From Salinispirillum marinum (GTDB lineage Bacteria; Pseudomonadota; Gammaproteobacteria; Pseudomonadales; Natronospirillaceae): DNA of 64,000 bases. Of this stretch, positions 7,435-17,174 are shown piece after piece (the stretch's first letter is position 1; each line of letters opens with the position of its first letter). The position numbers and the translations under genes are program-made. The notes beneath the pieces are model-generated. The model had not been told where the DNA came from, ran no database searches, and saw only the letters and a list, made by a program, of their open reading frames with translations. The stretch lies in assembly GCF_042651565.1 (NCBI RefSeq), contig NZ_JBHSDF010000006.1, one strand, 5' to 3'.

Positions 7435-8667
7435 TTAGTTCGTTTCTTCCACTGCATCCAGTCCAAAAGCAGTATGCAATGCACGAACGGCTAATTCCAA
7501 ATATTTCTCTTCAATAACGACCGATACTTTGATCTCAGAAGTAGAAATAAGCTGAATATTGATCGATTCTGCCGCTAAGGCATCAAACATCCGTGATGCA
7601 ACACCGGCGTGAGAGCGCATGCCAACACCCACAATGGACACCTTGGCAATTTTGTCATCACCGCGCACTTCACGAGCACCCAGATCATCCGCAACACGCA
7701 TCAAAATCTCTTTGACGCGCTTGAAATCAGTACGGTTGATGGTGAAAGTAAAATCCGTATTACCCTCTTCCGAAATGTTTTGCACAATCATATCGACTTC
7801 AATGTTAGCCGCGCTTACCGGCCCCAGAATACGAGAGGCTACACCTGGGATATCCGGCACCCCCATAACGGTGAGCTTGCTTTCATCTCGATTAAATGCG
7901 ATACCAGAAATTACCGGTTGTTCCATTTTATTCTCATCCTCAAAAGTAATCAGAGTGCCGGGACCGTCCTGAAAGGTTGACAGCACGCGTAACGGAACGT
8001 TGTATTTGCCCGCAAATTCGACGGAGCGAATCTGCAGCACCTTGGAGCCAAGGCTTGCCATTTCCAACATTTCTTCAAAGGTTATTTTGCTCATGCGTTG
8101 AGCCTTGGGCACAACACGCGGATCAGTGGTGTACACACCATCCACATCCGTATAAATTTGGCATTCGTCGGCTTTCAATGCAGCAGCGAGCGCAACACCT
8201 GTGGTATCGGAACCACCGCGTCCCAGCGTGGTTATGTTACCGTCATCATCAACGCCTTGGAAACCGGCCACTACGACTACGCGACCTTCCGCGAGGTCTG
8301 CCTTCATATTTTCTACATCAATGTCTTGAATACGCGCCTTAGTGTGTGCACTGTCCGTTTTAATGCGCACCTGCCAGCCGGTATAGGAACGGGCCGGACA
8401 GCCGCGTTTATTTAATGCCATCGACAACAAGGCTATGGTCACCTGCTCCCCTGTGGACACCAAGGCATCCATTTCGCGCGGTGAAGGCTCTTCGGTAATT
8501 TGGTGCGCTAACGCAATCAATCGATTGGTTTCACCTGACATAGCCGAAACCACAACCACAATATCGTGTCCAGCAGCACGAAACGCTTGTATTTTATCCG
8601 CAACACCTTCGATACGCTCAACGCTGCCCACCGAAGTTCCACCAAATTTTTGCACATAGAGCGCCAT
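7435..8667 (-). CDS. lysC: aspartate kinase
   Basis: A 410-residue monofunctional aspartokinase: ATP-dependent phosphorylation of aspartate, first step to Lys, Met, Thr and diaminopimelate. The N-terminal kinase domain (1-245) starts with KFGGTSVG and includes TLGRGGSDTTGVAL. Two C-terminal ACT domains (about 265-405; GVPDIPGVASRI and GVGMRSHAGVASRMF) provide feedback control by lysine/threonine. It lies between alaS and csrA, the standard order in pseudomonads and relatives. Confidence 0.98.
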   Translation of the reverse strand: MALYVQKFGGTSVGSVERIEGVADKIQAFRAAGHDIVVVVSAMSGETNRLIALAHQITEEPSPREMDALVSTGEQVTIALLSMALNKRGCPARSYTGWQVRIKTDSAHTKARIQDIDVENMKADLAEGRVVVVAGFQGVDDDGNITTLGRGGSDTTGVALAAALKADECQIYTDVDGVYTTDPRVVPKAQRMSKITFEEMLEMASLGSKVLQIRSVEFAGKYNVPLRVLSTFQDGPGTLITFEDENKMEQPVISGIAFNRDESKLTVMGVPDIPGVASRILGPVSAANIEVDMIVQNISEEGNTDFTFTINRTDFKRVKEILMRVADDLGAREVRGDDKIAKVSIVGVGMRSHAGVASRMFDALAAESINIQLISTSEIKVSVVIEEKYLELAVRALHTAFGLDAVEETN

Positions 8668-8740
8668 GTTACTGAGTTCCTATATTGACCATAAGAGTCC
8701 TTAAGAGCCGTGTGCGCAACAGGCCCTCAACCCTTCTCGC

Positions 8741-11362
8741 TTAAACCTTATTGAACACCCAATCGCGTGCTGCTTTAACAGCCTGATCAATGGCCTGCAC
8801 ATCTTTTCCGCCAGCCATCGCCAGATCAGGCTTACCACCACCTTTACCGCCGACAATTTCCGCCGCCACGTTAACCAACTCACCAGCACGCCATTGACCC
8901 ACCAAGTCCTTAGTGACCCCAGCCACCAACTGAACTTTACCGTCCAGCTCCGCAGCTAAAAGCACCAAACCGGAACCTAGCGCGTTTTTGAGTTGATCCA
9001 CCATATCACGCATGGCTTTTGCGTCAGCCACCGTGACCTTTGCAGCCACGAACTTTATCGCACCCAATGTTTCTGCTTGCGCCGCCAAGTCTCCGCCCGC
9101 TTTACTGTTCATCTTGGCTTGAAGACGCTCCAGCTCTTTCTCCAGCTCACGCTGCCGCGCCACTAATGACTGAACACGCTCGTGCAACTGTTCCGGCTTG
9201 GCTTTTAACAATTGACTCGCATGATGCAATTGCGCCGCCATTTGATCGACCAAGTGCAGTGCTACCGGCCCGACAACCGCTTCAATACGACGAACGCCCG
9301 CCGCAATACCCTGCTCTGCGACAACTTTCAACAAACCAATATCACCGGTGCGCTTGACGTGCGTGCCGCCACAAAGTTCGATCGAAAATTGCTCTGTACC
9401 CATGGTCAATACACGCACTTCGTCGTCGTACTTTTCGCCAAACAACGCCATCGCACCTTTTTCCCGCGCCGCTTCTATGGGCATGATTTCCGTCTGCACA
9501 GGTGTATTGGCCATAATTTGCTCATTGACCAGGTGCTCAATCGCCTGTAACTGGTCATCACTAACGGCTTCGAAATGTGAGAAGTCAAACCGTAGGCGGT
9601 CGGCCGTCACCAATGATCCCTTTTGCTGCACATGCTCACCGAGCACCTTACGCAACGCAGCGTGCAATAAGTGCGTCGCACTGTGATGGAGAGCGGTGAT
9701 ATGACGCCGTTTACTGTTTACAAAGCTACCCAATTCATCACCCACGGCAATGCTGCCCGACGCGACGCTACCGATGTGCAAATGAGCCTTGCCCTGTTTT
9801 TGGCAGTCAGCCACATCAAATACGGACAATTCACCGCGCAACTGCCCGGTGTCGCCGACTTGACCGCCTGACTCAGCGTAAAACGCTGTTTCATCTAAGA
9901 CAATAATGCCTTCTTCGCCCGCGTCCAGTCGCTGAACCCTTTGCCCATCGCGGACAATTTCCGTTACTCGACCAGCCACGGACAACAACTCATACCCGGC
10001 AAATTGGGTTTCAGTATCCAGGGCGAGCAAATTAGATAAATCCAAGCTGAACTTACTGGCTTGCCGAGCCCGCGTTCGTTGGGCTTCCATAGCCCGCTCA
10101 AAACCGTCCATATCCAACGTCAGTTCACGTTCACGGGCAATGTCTGCCGTGAGGTCAACTGGAAAACCAAACGTATCATAGAGCGTGAAGACGGTATTAC
10201 CCGGAATAACACGATCGGGCAATGCAGTAATAGCTTCGTCTAATAACCGCATACCTTTGTCTAAGGTTTTGGCGAACTGTTCTTCTTCTTGCAACAATAC
10301 ACGTTCGACTTGCGCTTGTGCGGCAGGCAACTCGGGGTAGGCCGCTCCCATTTCTTGCACCAGAGTGGTCACTAGGCGATAAAAGAAGGGCTCTTCCTGA
10401 CCCAGCTTATGTCCATGCCGGACGGCACGACGAATAATGCGACGCAACACATAACCACGACCTTCATTGGCAGGCACAACACCGTCGACGATCAAAAAAG
10501 CGCAACTGCGGATATGGTCAGCCAGTACCCGTAGTGATGCATTGTCATTGTTGGCGCTATTGGTCGCTTGCGCAGCCGCCGCAATAAGGTTTTGGAATAT
10601 GTCGATTTCATAGTTGGCGTGAACACCTTGCAAAATAGCCGCCAGGCGCTCTAAGCCCATTCCGGTATCAACACTGGGCTTTGGTAACGGGTCCATGGTG
10701 CCGTCCGCCTGACGGTTGAACTGCATGAACACCACATTCCAGATTTCGATAAACCGGTCGCCGTCTTCTTCAGCACTGCCTGGAGGGCCGCCCCATATGT
10801 GGTCTCCGTGATCATAGAATATCTCGGTACAGGGACCACAAGGGCCGGTATCTCCCATCTGCCAGAAGTTATCTGATGCATAACGGGCCCCCTTGTTGTC
10901 ACCGATTCGTATAATGCGATCGGCTGGCACGCCAATATCGTTTGCCCATATTTGATAAGCTTCATCATCATCGGCGTAGATGGTCACCAACAGGCGCTCC
11001 TTCGGAAGCTGCAGTTCTTCCGTTAAAAAACGCCACGCAAAGCCAATAGCTTCTTGTTTGAAGTAATCACCAAAACTGAAGTTACCCAACATCTCAAAGA
11101 ACGTATGATGACGCGCGGTGTAGCCCACGTTCTCCAGATCGTTATGCTTTCCTCCAGCACGCACTACGCGTTGCGACGTGGTCGCCCGGCTGTAATGCCG
11201 TTTCTCTTGACCCAAGAAGACATCCTTGAATTGATTCATTCCCGCATTGGTAAACAATAACGTTGGGTCGTTGGCGGGCACTAAACTGGACGAAGCCACC
11301 ACCTCATGGCCGTTAGCCGCAAAGAAGTCGAGAAATCGTTGGCGAATTTCAGCGGTTTTCAT
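8741..11362 (-). CDS. alaS: alanyl-tRNA synthetase
   Basis: An 873-residue class II synthetase. Order: catalytic core (starts KTAEIRQRFLDFF; AGMNQFKDVF), editing domain with HHSATHLLHAALR and CGGTHVKRTGD zinc/editing motifs, then the C-Ala domain with GGGGKPDLA near the end. It charges tRNA-Ala and clears Ser- and Gly-tRNA-Ala. The ATG at 11362 is chosen; two in-frame TTG codons lie directly before it, and no strong ribosome-binding site separates them. Confidence 0.98.
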   Translation of the reverse strand: MKTAEIRQRFLDFFAANGHEVVASSSLVPANDPTLLFTNAGMNQFKDVFLGQEKRHYSRATTSQRVVRAGGKHNDLENVGYTARHHTFFEMLGNFSFGDYFKQEAIGFAWRFLTEELQLPKERLLVTIYADDDEAYQIWANDIGVPADRIIRIGDNKGARYASDNFWQMGDTGPCGPCTEIFYDHGDHIWGGPPGSAEEDGDRFIEIWNVVFMQFNRQADGTMDPLPKPSVDTGMGLERLAAILQGVHANYEIDIFQNLIAAAAQATNSANNDNASLRVLADHIRSCAFLIVDGVVPANEGRGYVLRRIIRRAVRHGHKLGQEEPFFYRLVTTLVQEMGAAYPELPAAQAQVERVLLQEEEQFAKTLDKGMRLLDEAITALPDRVIPGNTVFTLYDTFGFPVDLTADIARERELTLDMDGFERAMEAQRTRARQASKFSLDLSNLLALDTETQFAGYELLSVAGRVTEIVRDGQRVQRLDAGEEGIIVLDETAFYAESGGQVGDTGQLRGELSVFDVADCQKQGKAHLHIGSVASGSIAVGDELGSFVNSKRRHITALHHSATHLLHAALRKVLGEHVQQKGSLVTADRLRFDFSHFEAVSDDQLQAIEHLVNEQIMANTPVQTEIMPIEAAREKGAMALFGEKYDDEVRVLTMGTEQFSIELCGGTHVKRTGDIGLLKVVAEQGIAAGVRRIEAVVGPVALHLVDQMAAQLHHASQLLKAKPEQLHERVQSLVARQRELEKELERLQAKMNSKAGGDLAAQAETLGAIKFVAAKVTVADAKAMRDMVDQLKNALGSGLVLLAAELDGKVQLVAGVTKDLVGQWRAGELVNVAAEIVGGKGGGKPDLAMAGGKDVQAIDQAVKAARDWVFNKV

Positions 11363-11431
11363 CAACAAACACCGTAATGCAATAAAATTGTGCGCAATAG
11401 TACAATGGGAGGTGCTGCGATAGAAGGGGAT

Positions 11432-11875
11432 TCAGAGTTGCCGGAGGTCAATCAGCTCTTCGATGACATCATAGGCAAAGCCTCGCTGCTGCAGAAACCG
11501 CGCCATACGAGCCTTCTCTTCGTAATTTTCCGGACTGATGCCGTCAAACTTCTTAATTAATGCGGCCTCAGCCAATTCATACCAGTTACAACTTTGTAAA
11601 ACGGTATCCGACAAATGATCGGCAATGCCGCGTTGCAACAGCTCAAAACGGATCTTCACATCGCCATGACCACGGGCAGTCCGATGACGCACATAGGCTT
11701 CGGTAAAGCGGACATCACTTTGAAGATTGTCTTCTTGCAGCTGGGCAATAACCTGCTCAAAAACCTCCACCGTCAGCTCAGGAAACGCCTTGTGTAACCG
11801 TTCTTTCAATTCACGTACGCTATGCTCACGTCGTGCTAGGCAGTCCATTGCCACATGTCGCGGTGTTCTTTTCAT
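11432..11875 (-). CDS. recX: regulatory protein RecX
   Basis: A 147-residue, all-helical protein that binds RecA filaments and inhibits recombinase activity. It shows RecX repeats, starting RHVAMDCLARREHS and including YVRHRTARGHGD. The ATG follows the recA stop by one base (TAGTATG), so it is expressed with recA by readthrough and shares its SOS control. Confidence 0.95.
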   Translation of the reverse strand: MKRTPRHVAMDCLARREHSVRELKERLHKAFPELTVEVFEQVIAQLQEDNLQSDVRFTEAYVRHRTARGHGDVKIRFELLQRGIADHLSDTVLQSCNWYELAEAALIKKFDGISPENYEEKARMARFLQQRGFAYDVIEELIDLRQL

Positions 11876-11876
11876 A

Positions 11877-12986
11877 CTACTCGTCGAAGCTGCTCAGATC
11901 TGTCTCTGCATCAACCGGGGTCTTGGTTGCTTTCGCAGCTTTACCTGTAGACTTGTTTGGTGCAGGTTTTGCTTCGCCATTGTCTTGTTCTGCTGTGGCA
12001 TCAGATAAATAATGTGTGCGAATCTGTCCTTCGATCTCCGCCGCCAGTGCGGCGTTTTCTTCGAGGAACTTAGCGGCATTGGCTTTGCCCTGACCGATTT
12101 TATCGCCCTTGTAGCTGTACCATGCACCTGCCTTATCAACAATGCCAATTTTGACACCCAAATCAATCACTTCACCTAAGCGATATATGCCCTTGTTGTA
12201 AATGATCTGGAACTCGGCCTGTTTAAACGGAGGCGCCACCTTGTTCTTCACAACTTTCACCCGCGTCTCGCTGCCGACCACTTCTTCGCCTTCTTTTACC
12301 GTGCCAATACGCCGGATATCCAAACGTACTGAGGAGTAAAATTTGAGTGCATTGCCGCCGGTAGTGGTTTCCGGTGAGCCGAACATCACACCAATTTTCA
12401 TTCGAATCTGGTTGATGAATACCACCAAGCAATTAGCATTCTTGATGTTACCGGTAATCTTGCGCAGCGCTTGCGACATCAAGCGAGCTTGTAAACCAAC
12501 GTGCGTATCACCCATATCGCCTTCAATCTCGGCTTTCGGCGTCAAAGCGGCGACCGAGTCGATGATTACCACATCAACCGCATTAGACCGCACCAACATG
12601 TCCGCTATTTCCAATGCTTGCTCACCGGTGTCTGGCTGTGACACCAAGAGATCGTCAACATTGACCCCAAGTTTAGCTGCATAGATGGGGTCCAAAGCAT
12701 GCTCGGCATCAATGAAGGCACAGGTTCCACCCGAGCGCTGCGCTTCTGCGATCACTTGCAAAGTCAAGGTCGTTTTACCTGATGACTCAGGACCATAGAT
12801 TTCCACCACCCGACCTTTTGGCAAACCGCCAATACCTAACGCAATGTCCAGCCCTAGAGAACCCGTTGAAATAGCCGGGATCTTCACTCGCCCCGCGTCA
12901 CCCAAACGCATAACGGAACCTTTACCGAATTGCCGTTCAATTTGTCCTAAAGCGGCTTCTAAAGCCTTGCTGCGATTCTCTGTCAT
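11877..12986 (-). CDS. recA: recombinase RecA
   Basis: A 369-residue recombinase for homologous recombination and SOS co-protease activity. Walker A GPESSGKTT (about 66-74), Walker B VVIIDSVAAL, DNA-binding loop L1 (EIEGDMGD) and an Asp-rich C-terminal tail ending DLSSFDE. The start at 12986 gives the usual MTENRSKALEAAL N-terminus; an upstream in-frame extension is unsupported. A LexA box at 13053-13068 lies 67 bp upstream. Confidence 0.99.
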   Translation of the reverse strand: MTENRSKALEAALGQIERQFGKGSVMRLGDAGRVKIPAISTGSLGLDIALGIGGLPKGRVVEIYGPESSGKTTLTLQVIAEAQRSGGTCAFIDAEHALDPIYAAKLGVNVDDLLVSQPDTGEQALEIADMLVRSNAVDVVIIDSVAALTPKAEIEGDMGDTHVGLQARLMSQALRKITGNIKNANCLVVFINQIRMKIGVMFGSPETTTGGNALKFYSSVRLDIRRIGTVKEGEEVVGSETRVKVVKNKVAPPFKQAEFQIIYNKGIYRLGEVIDLGVKIGIVDKAGAWYSYKGDKIGQGKANAAKFLEENAALAAEIEGQIRTHYLSDATAEQDNGEAKPAPNKSTGKAAKATKTPVDAETDLSSFDE

Positions 12987-13052
12987 GTACTTGTTCCTGT
13001 TCCTGTACCATAGGGGCGAAGGATTCGACTTACCGGGCGCCAAACCCAACTA

Positions 13053-13068
13053 CTGTATATTTAATCAG
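13053..13068. promoter_or_regulatory. LexA (SOS) box of recA
   Basis: CTGTATATTTAATCAG within TACTG...CAGTA (13051-13070). It matches the gammaproteobacterial LexA consensus CTGT-N8-ACAG with one mismatch in the outer tetramers, and the flanking TA...TA extends the dyad. It lies upstream of recA. Confidence 0.85.
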
Positions 13069-13119
13069 TATGTTGCCACAAGCGCTGGCAAATGAAAACC
13101 CTGAACTTAAGGTGCAGGT

Positions 13120-13623
13120 TCATCGACTTGCTATTACATCGGAATACAACGCCTGCAGCACTGCCTTTACCGCTTGCCGTCGCACGTCATCTCGATTTCC
13201 CGAAAAAAGTTCGCATCGGGCCTGGGTTTGCTCGGTCGTACCCCAACTATACCAAACGGTACCCACCGGCTTTTCAACCGTACCGCCAGACGGACCTGCT
13301 ACACCACTGACGGCGACAGCCCAGTCAGAGTTCGCTGCGCGACAGGCTCCAGCCACCATTGCGCGCACGACCGGCTCGCTAACGGCGCCATGAAGTTCGA
13401 GGTCTGCCTCTGTAACACCCAACAACTGATGTTTTAAGTCGTTGCTGTAGGTCACAAACCCGCCCGTAAACCAAGCCGAACTACCTGATAGGTCTGTGCA
13501 TACCTTGGCTACCCACCCACCGGTACAGGATTCAGCGGTTGCCATGGTCTCACCACTGGCTACCAGCGCCTCGGCCACACGACGAGCCTGATTGTTAATT
13601 TCATCATCACTGGGGACTTTCAT
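13120..13623 (-). CDS. pncC: nicotinamide-nucleotide amidase (CinA C-terminal family)
   Basis: A 167-residue single-domain CinA-C protein that deamidates NMN to nicotinic acid mononucleotide in pyridine nucleotide recycling. The catalytic signature ATAESCTGGWVA appears near residue 30, followed by GGFVTYSND and AVSGVAGPSGGT. It lies upstream of recA and is divergent from mutS, its standard position. The competence-related N-terminal domain of full-length CinA is absent, as is usual here. Confidence 0.95.
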   Translation of the reverse strand: MKVPSDDEINNQARRVAEALVASGETMATAESCTGGWVAKVCTDLSGSSAWFTGGFVTYSNDLKHQLLGVTEADLELHGAVSEPVVRAMVAGACRAANSDWAVAVSGVAGPSGGTVEKPVGTVWYSWGTTEQTQARCELFSGNRDDVRRQAVKAVLQALYSDVIASR

Positions 13624-13677
13624 CCGCTTTATCCTCTGCTACCATAGGGCGCTTTTTAATCTGTCGCCCTACTCTAA

Positions 13678-16272
13678 ATGGAAAATGCCGTGGCCAGCAA
13701 CGAACATACGCCAATGATGCAACAGTATTTGGGCATCAAAGCACAACACCCTCATGATTTGCTGTTCTATCGCATGGGTGATTTTTACGAGTTGTTCTAT
13801 GATGACGCGCGCCATGCCGCGCAGATGCTGGACATCACATTAACCGCTCGCGGTCAAAGTGGTGGCAAACCCATCCCCATGGCGGGCATTCCCTATCATG
13901 CGGCAGAGAATTACATTGCGAAAATTGTCCGGCTTGGCCGTACCGTCGCGATCTGTGAGCAGATGAGCGAGCCGGGCTTGACGAAGGGGCCTGTGCAACG
14001 CGAAGTGGTGCGGGTAATAACGCCTGGAACGCTAACAGACGAAGCGTTTTTGGCTGAGGGTCTAGACAACCTCTTGGTAGCGGCTTGGTATAATACACGT
14101 CACCGACCGTCGACGGATAACCCTGTAGGCATAGCGTATCTAGACATCAGCACCAGTCGGTTTGGTGTTATAGAGGTTGATTCTCTGGGCGGAGCGCTGG
14201 CGGAGCTTCAGCGTTTGCGTCCCGCAGAGTTGCTCTTGGATGAAGAAGCAGACTGGGGTGATGAGCTCAATCAATATGTCGGTCGCCGCACATTGCCGCC
14301 CTGGCACTTTGAACATCAAACCTGCCGAACGCTGCTACAAGAACATTTCAAGGTGAAGAATTTACAAGGCTTTGGTATCGACCACATGAGCGCTGCCATC
14401 AACTGTGCGGGTGCCTTGCTTGAGTATGCTCGGAACACTCAACGCTCAGACCTACAACACCTACAGCACATCAGTGCCGACATTCCGAACGACGCCATTG
14501 TGCTGGATGCAGCTTCACGACGTAATCTTGAATTGGACATCAACTTACAAGGTGGCGAAGACTTCACCTTGAATTGGGTGCTCAACCAAACGCGTACGAC
14601 TATGGGCAAACGCTTGTTAAGGCGTTGGCTGAATCGTCCATTACGTGACCTATCTACTCTGGTTGCGCGCTTGGACTTCAATGACGCACTGCGACAGTCC
14701 CTAAAGACCGATGAACTCGGTCAACTGCTATCACCCATTGGCGATTTAGAGCGCATTCTCGGGCGCGTTGCCCTGCGTTCGGCGCGTCCACGAGACCTGA
14801 CTCGCCTCAACGACAGTCTGCAACAAATTCCGGACGTAAAACGTTTATTAACGTCGTTGGACAACGAATTATCCACCAGCCTTTATACCGCGTTGCACGA
14901 CTTCGAAGCGTTGACCCAAGAATTGAGTCGGGCGCTCGAAGATAACCCACCTATGGTACTGCGTGATGGCGGCGTTATCCGCGACGGCTACGATGCGGAT
15001 CTGGATGAACTGCGCCAGCTTAGCCAGGGTGCAGGCGATCTATTGACCCGTGTGGAAACTCGTGAACGCGAAGCGACCGGTTTGTCGACCTTGAAGGTTG
15101 GCTACAACCGCGTCCATGGCTTTTACATCGAGGTCAGTAAAGCACAATCCGAGGGCGTGCCCGCACACTACATTCGACGGCAAACGTTAAAGAATGCTGA
15201 ACGGTATATCATTGACGAGCTTAAAGAATACGAAGACCGTGTACTGAGCAGTAAAAGTCGTGCCCTCGCGCGCGAAAAACAGTTGTACGAGGCTTTACTC
15301 GATCAGCTTAACGAGCATTTACACAGTCTCCAGAGCACCGCCAAGGCACTGGCTGAAATCGATGTATTGTGTTGTTTTACGACGCAAGCAGAACAACTGC
15401 AATGGACAAGACCCGTGTTGACCCCGAATGCCGAACTGATCATTGAGTCAGGTCGCCACCCGGTTGTTGAAGCACTGCTTGACCAGCCTTTCGTACCAAA
15501 TGATGTATCCCTCAACAAGCAGTGTCCGATGTACATTGTCACCGGCCCTAACATGGGGGGTAAATCGACTTACATGCGGCAGAATGCCCTGATTGCTATT
15601 CTCGCGCACATCGGTTCTTTTGTGCCCGCCAAAAAAGCCATTGTAGGGGATTTTGATCGTATCTTTACCCGTATGGGCAGCAGCGACGACATTGCTGGCG
15701 GTCGTTCTACCTTTATGGTGGAAATGACGGAAACCGCCAATATCCTGAACAACGCTACCGAACGCAGCCTGGTTCTGATGGATGAGGTCGGACGGGGTAC
15801 GTCAACCTTTGATGGCTTATCCATCGCTTGGTCGGCCGCAGAACATCTGGCAGAGCACAACCGCTCTCTATGCCTGTTTGCGACGCACTATTTCGAGTTA
15901 ACGGTACTCGCAGAACACTATCAGGGTGTCGGCAACTTACACCTAAAAGCCGCAGAGCATGATGAACACATCATCTTCATGCACCAGGTCCTCGACGGCC
16001 CTGCAAGTCAAAGTTACGGTATTCAAGTGGCGCGCTTAGCGGGCGTTCCTCCCTCGGTTTTAGCGTCTGCGCGCCAAAAACTTCATGAGCTGGAGGATTC
16101 CGCGGTGAAGAAGCCGACCAGAGGCCTACAAGGTGCTGTTTTGGAACCGGCACAGCCGGACCTATTCTCGATCCAGGAACACCCTGCGATGGTGTCGTTG
16201 CGACAACTAGAACCGGATAACATGACGCCACGGCAAGCACTGGAATGGCTTTACGACTGGCACAAAAAGTAA
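13678..16272 (+). CDS. mutS: DNA mismatch repair protein MutS
   Basis: An 864-residue mismatch-recognition ATPase. Domain I carries the mismatch-reading FYELFYDDA, the core and clamp domains follow, then the ATPase with Walker A GPNMGGKST (about residue 622) and DEVGRGTSTFDG, and a C-terminal tetramerisation segment. The ATG at 13678 has no clear ribosome-binding site; an in-frame GTG at 13690 is an alternative. Confidence 0.98.
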   Translation: MENAVASNEHTPMMQQYLGIKAQHPHDLLFYRMGDFYELFYDDARHAAQMLDITLTARGQSGGKPIPMAGIPYHAAENYIAKIVRLGRTVAICEQMSEPGLTKGPVQREVVRVITPGTLTDEAFLAEGLDNLLVAAWYNTRHRPSTDNPVGIAYLDISTSRFGVIEVDSLGGALAELQRLRPAELLLDEEADWGDELNQYVGRRTLPPWHFEHQTCRTLLQEHFKVKNLQGFGIDHMSAAINCAGALLEYARNTQRSDLQHLQHISADIPNDAIVLDAASRRNLELDINLQGGEDFTLNWVLNQTRTTMGKRLLRRWLNRPLRDLSTLVARLDFNDALRQSLKTDELGQLLSPIGDLERILGRVALRSARPRDLTRLNDSLQQIPDVKRLLTSLDNELSTSLYTALHDFEALTQELSRALEDNPPMVLRDGGVIRDGYDADLDELRQLSQGAGDLLTRVETREREATGLSTLKVGYNRVHGFYIEVSKAQSEGVPAHYIRRQTLKNAERYIIDELKEYEDRVLSSKSRALAREKQLYEALLDQLNEHLHSLQSTAKALAEIDVLCCFTTQAEQLQWTRPVLTPNAELIIESGRHPVVEALLDQPFVPNDVSLNKQCPMYIVTGPNMGGKSTYMRQNALIAILAHIGSFVPAKKAIVGDFDRIFTRMGSSDDIAGGRSTFMVEMTETANILNNATERSLVLMDEVGRGTSTFDGLSIAWSAAEHLAEHNRSLCLFATHYFELTVLAEHYQGVGNLHLKAAEHDEHIIFMHQVLDGPASQSYGIQVARLAGVPPSVLASARQKLHELEDSAVKKPTRGLQGAVLEPAQPDLFSIQEHPAMVSLRQLEPDNMTPRQALEWLYDWHKK

Positions 16273-16439
16273 GCATAGCCTAGGCTGAAGAATGTCACGG
16301 AGATACTTCAGCTAATAACGAATTGTTCTAAAAAAAACTGTTTTATTGCCCCTATCGACTTGTGACGAGACGTTTGGGTCAATAGAATACGCAACCTGAA
16401 ATTGAGGTTCCAACACAGCCCAGCGCAGGAGTGTCCACG

Positions 16440-16763
16440 ATGGCATTTGTAGTTTTAGATAATTGTATCAAGTGCAAATACACCGACTGTGTTGAAGTTT
16501 GCCCGGTTGACTGCTTTTACGAAGGACCAAATTTTCTGGTTATACACCCTGACGAGTGTATCGACTGCGCGCTTTGCGAGCCAGAGTGTCCTGCGGAAGC
16601 GATTTTATCTGAAGATGAAGTACCTGAAGGTCAGCAGCAGTTTATTCAACTGAATGCCGACTTGGCAGAGGTATGGCCTAATATTACAGAACGTAAAGAC
16701 CCGCTGCCGGATGCCGAAGAATGGAATGGTGTGCCCAATAAGGTGGCCCAGCTCGAACGATAA
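16440..16763 (+). CDS. fdxA: 7Fe ferredoxin (3Fe-4S/4Fe-4S)
   Basis: A 107-residue electron carrier. The first cluster motif CIKCKYTDCVEVCPVDCF and the second CIDCALCEPECP give the mixed 3Fe-4S and 4Fe-4S pattern of Azotobacter-type ferredoxin I, with an acidic C-terminal extension. The start is the ATG at 16440; an in-frame GTG at 16431 would overlap the AGGAG ribosome-binding site (16427-16431). Located between mutS and rpoS as in pseudomonads. Confidence 0.97.
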   Translation: MAFVVLDNCIKCKYTDCVEVCPVDCFYEGPNFLVIHPDECIDCALCEPECPAEAILSEDEVPEGQQQFIQLNADLAEVWPNITERKDPLPDAEEWNGVPNKVAQLER

Positions 16764-16850
16764 TACATCATCTTCGAGCCGTTGAACCGCAATAGCTGAT
16801 CGCATATCGCGCCTCTACTGCTCAACCGTCCGCCGGCCATTATGACCCAC

Positions 16851-16879
16851 AAAAAAGCCCGATGTCTCGGGCTTTTTTT
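16851..16879. terminator. bidirectional terminator between fdxA and a small ORF
   Basis: AGCCCGA, loop TGTC, TCGGGCT flanked by six A on the left and seven T on the right. It ends fdxA on the plus strand and the small membrane-protein gene at 16897-17031 on the minus strand. Confidence 0.93.
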
Positions 16880-16896
16880 GACTCTACACCAGCAAC

Positions 16897-17031
16897 TCAA
16901 CGCTTAGTAGATCGGTCATCCTCAATCTTGATTTTGATCGGTGCTCGTTGATCACCGTACATCGACGTCCAATCGATACGGCTGACCAGAAACGCCGTTA
17001 GGCCAACACACACTATCAGGGCTATGATCAT
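16897..17031 (-). CDS. 44-residue single-helix membrane protein
   Basis: A short open frame encoding an N-terminal hydrophobic helix (starts MIIALIVCVGLTAFLV, residues 1-16), then a charged segment with IKIKIEDDRSTKR at the end. A ribosome-binding sequence GAGAGG lies 8 bases before ATG, and the terminator at 16851-16879 follows 17 bases after the stop, which together support a real gene. I do not recognise the family. It lies between rpoS and fdxA, where pseudomonads carry the rsmZ sRNA, and may be read through from rpoS. Confidence 0.65.
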   Translation of the reverse strand: MIIALIVCVGLTAFLVSRIDWTSMYGDQRAPIKIKIEDDRSTKR

Positions 17032-17174
17032 CGTACCTACCTCTCACTTGATCGCTTTTTATTGAGCTTAGTCATACTGTCGGTGTCCGCCAAGGAAAAA
17101 CACCAGATGTTTACATTTCAGTACAAAACCTCATCGCTCAAAATCAATACGGCATTGCGCGCCCAACGCGCCCG

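Noticed and set aside
16880..17174. An RsmZ/CsrB-like sRNA between rpoS and fdxA, expected from pseudomonad synteny
   Set aside because: Few GGA triplets and no series of hairpins presenting them were seen. A small ORF with its own ribosome-binding site occupies the space.
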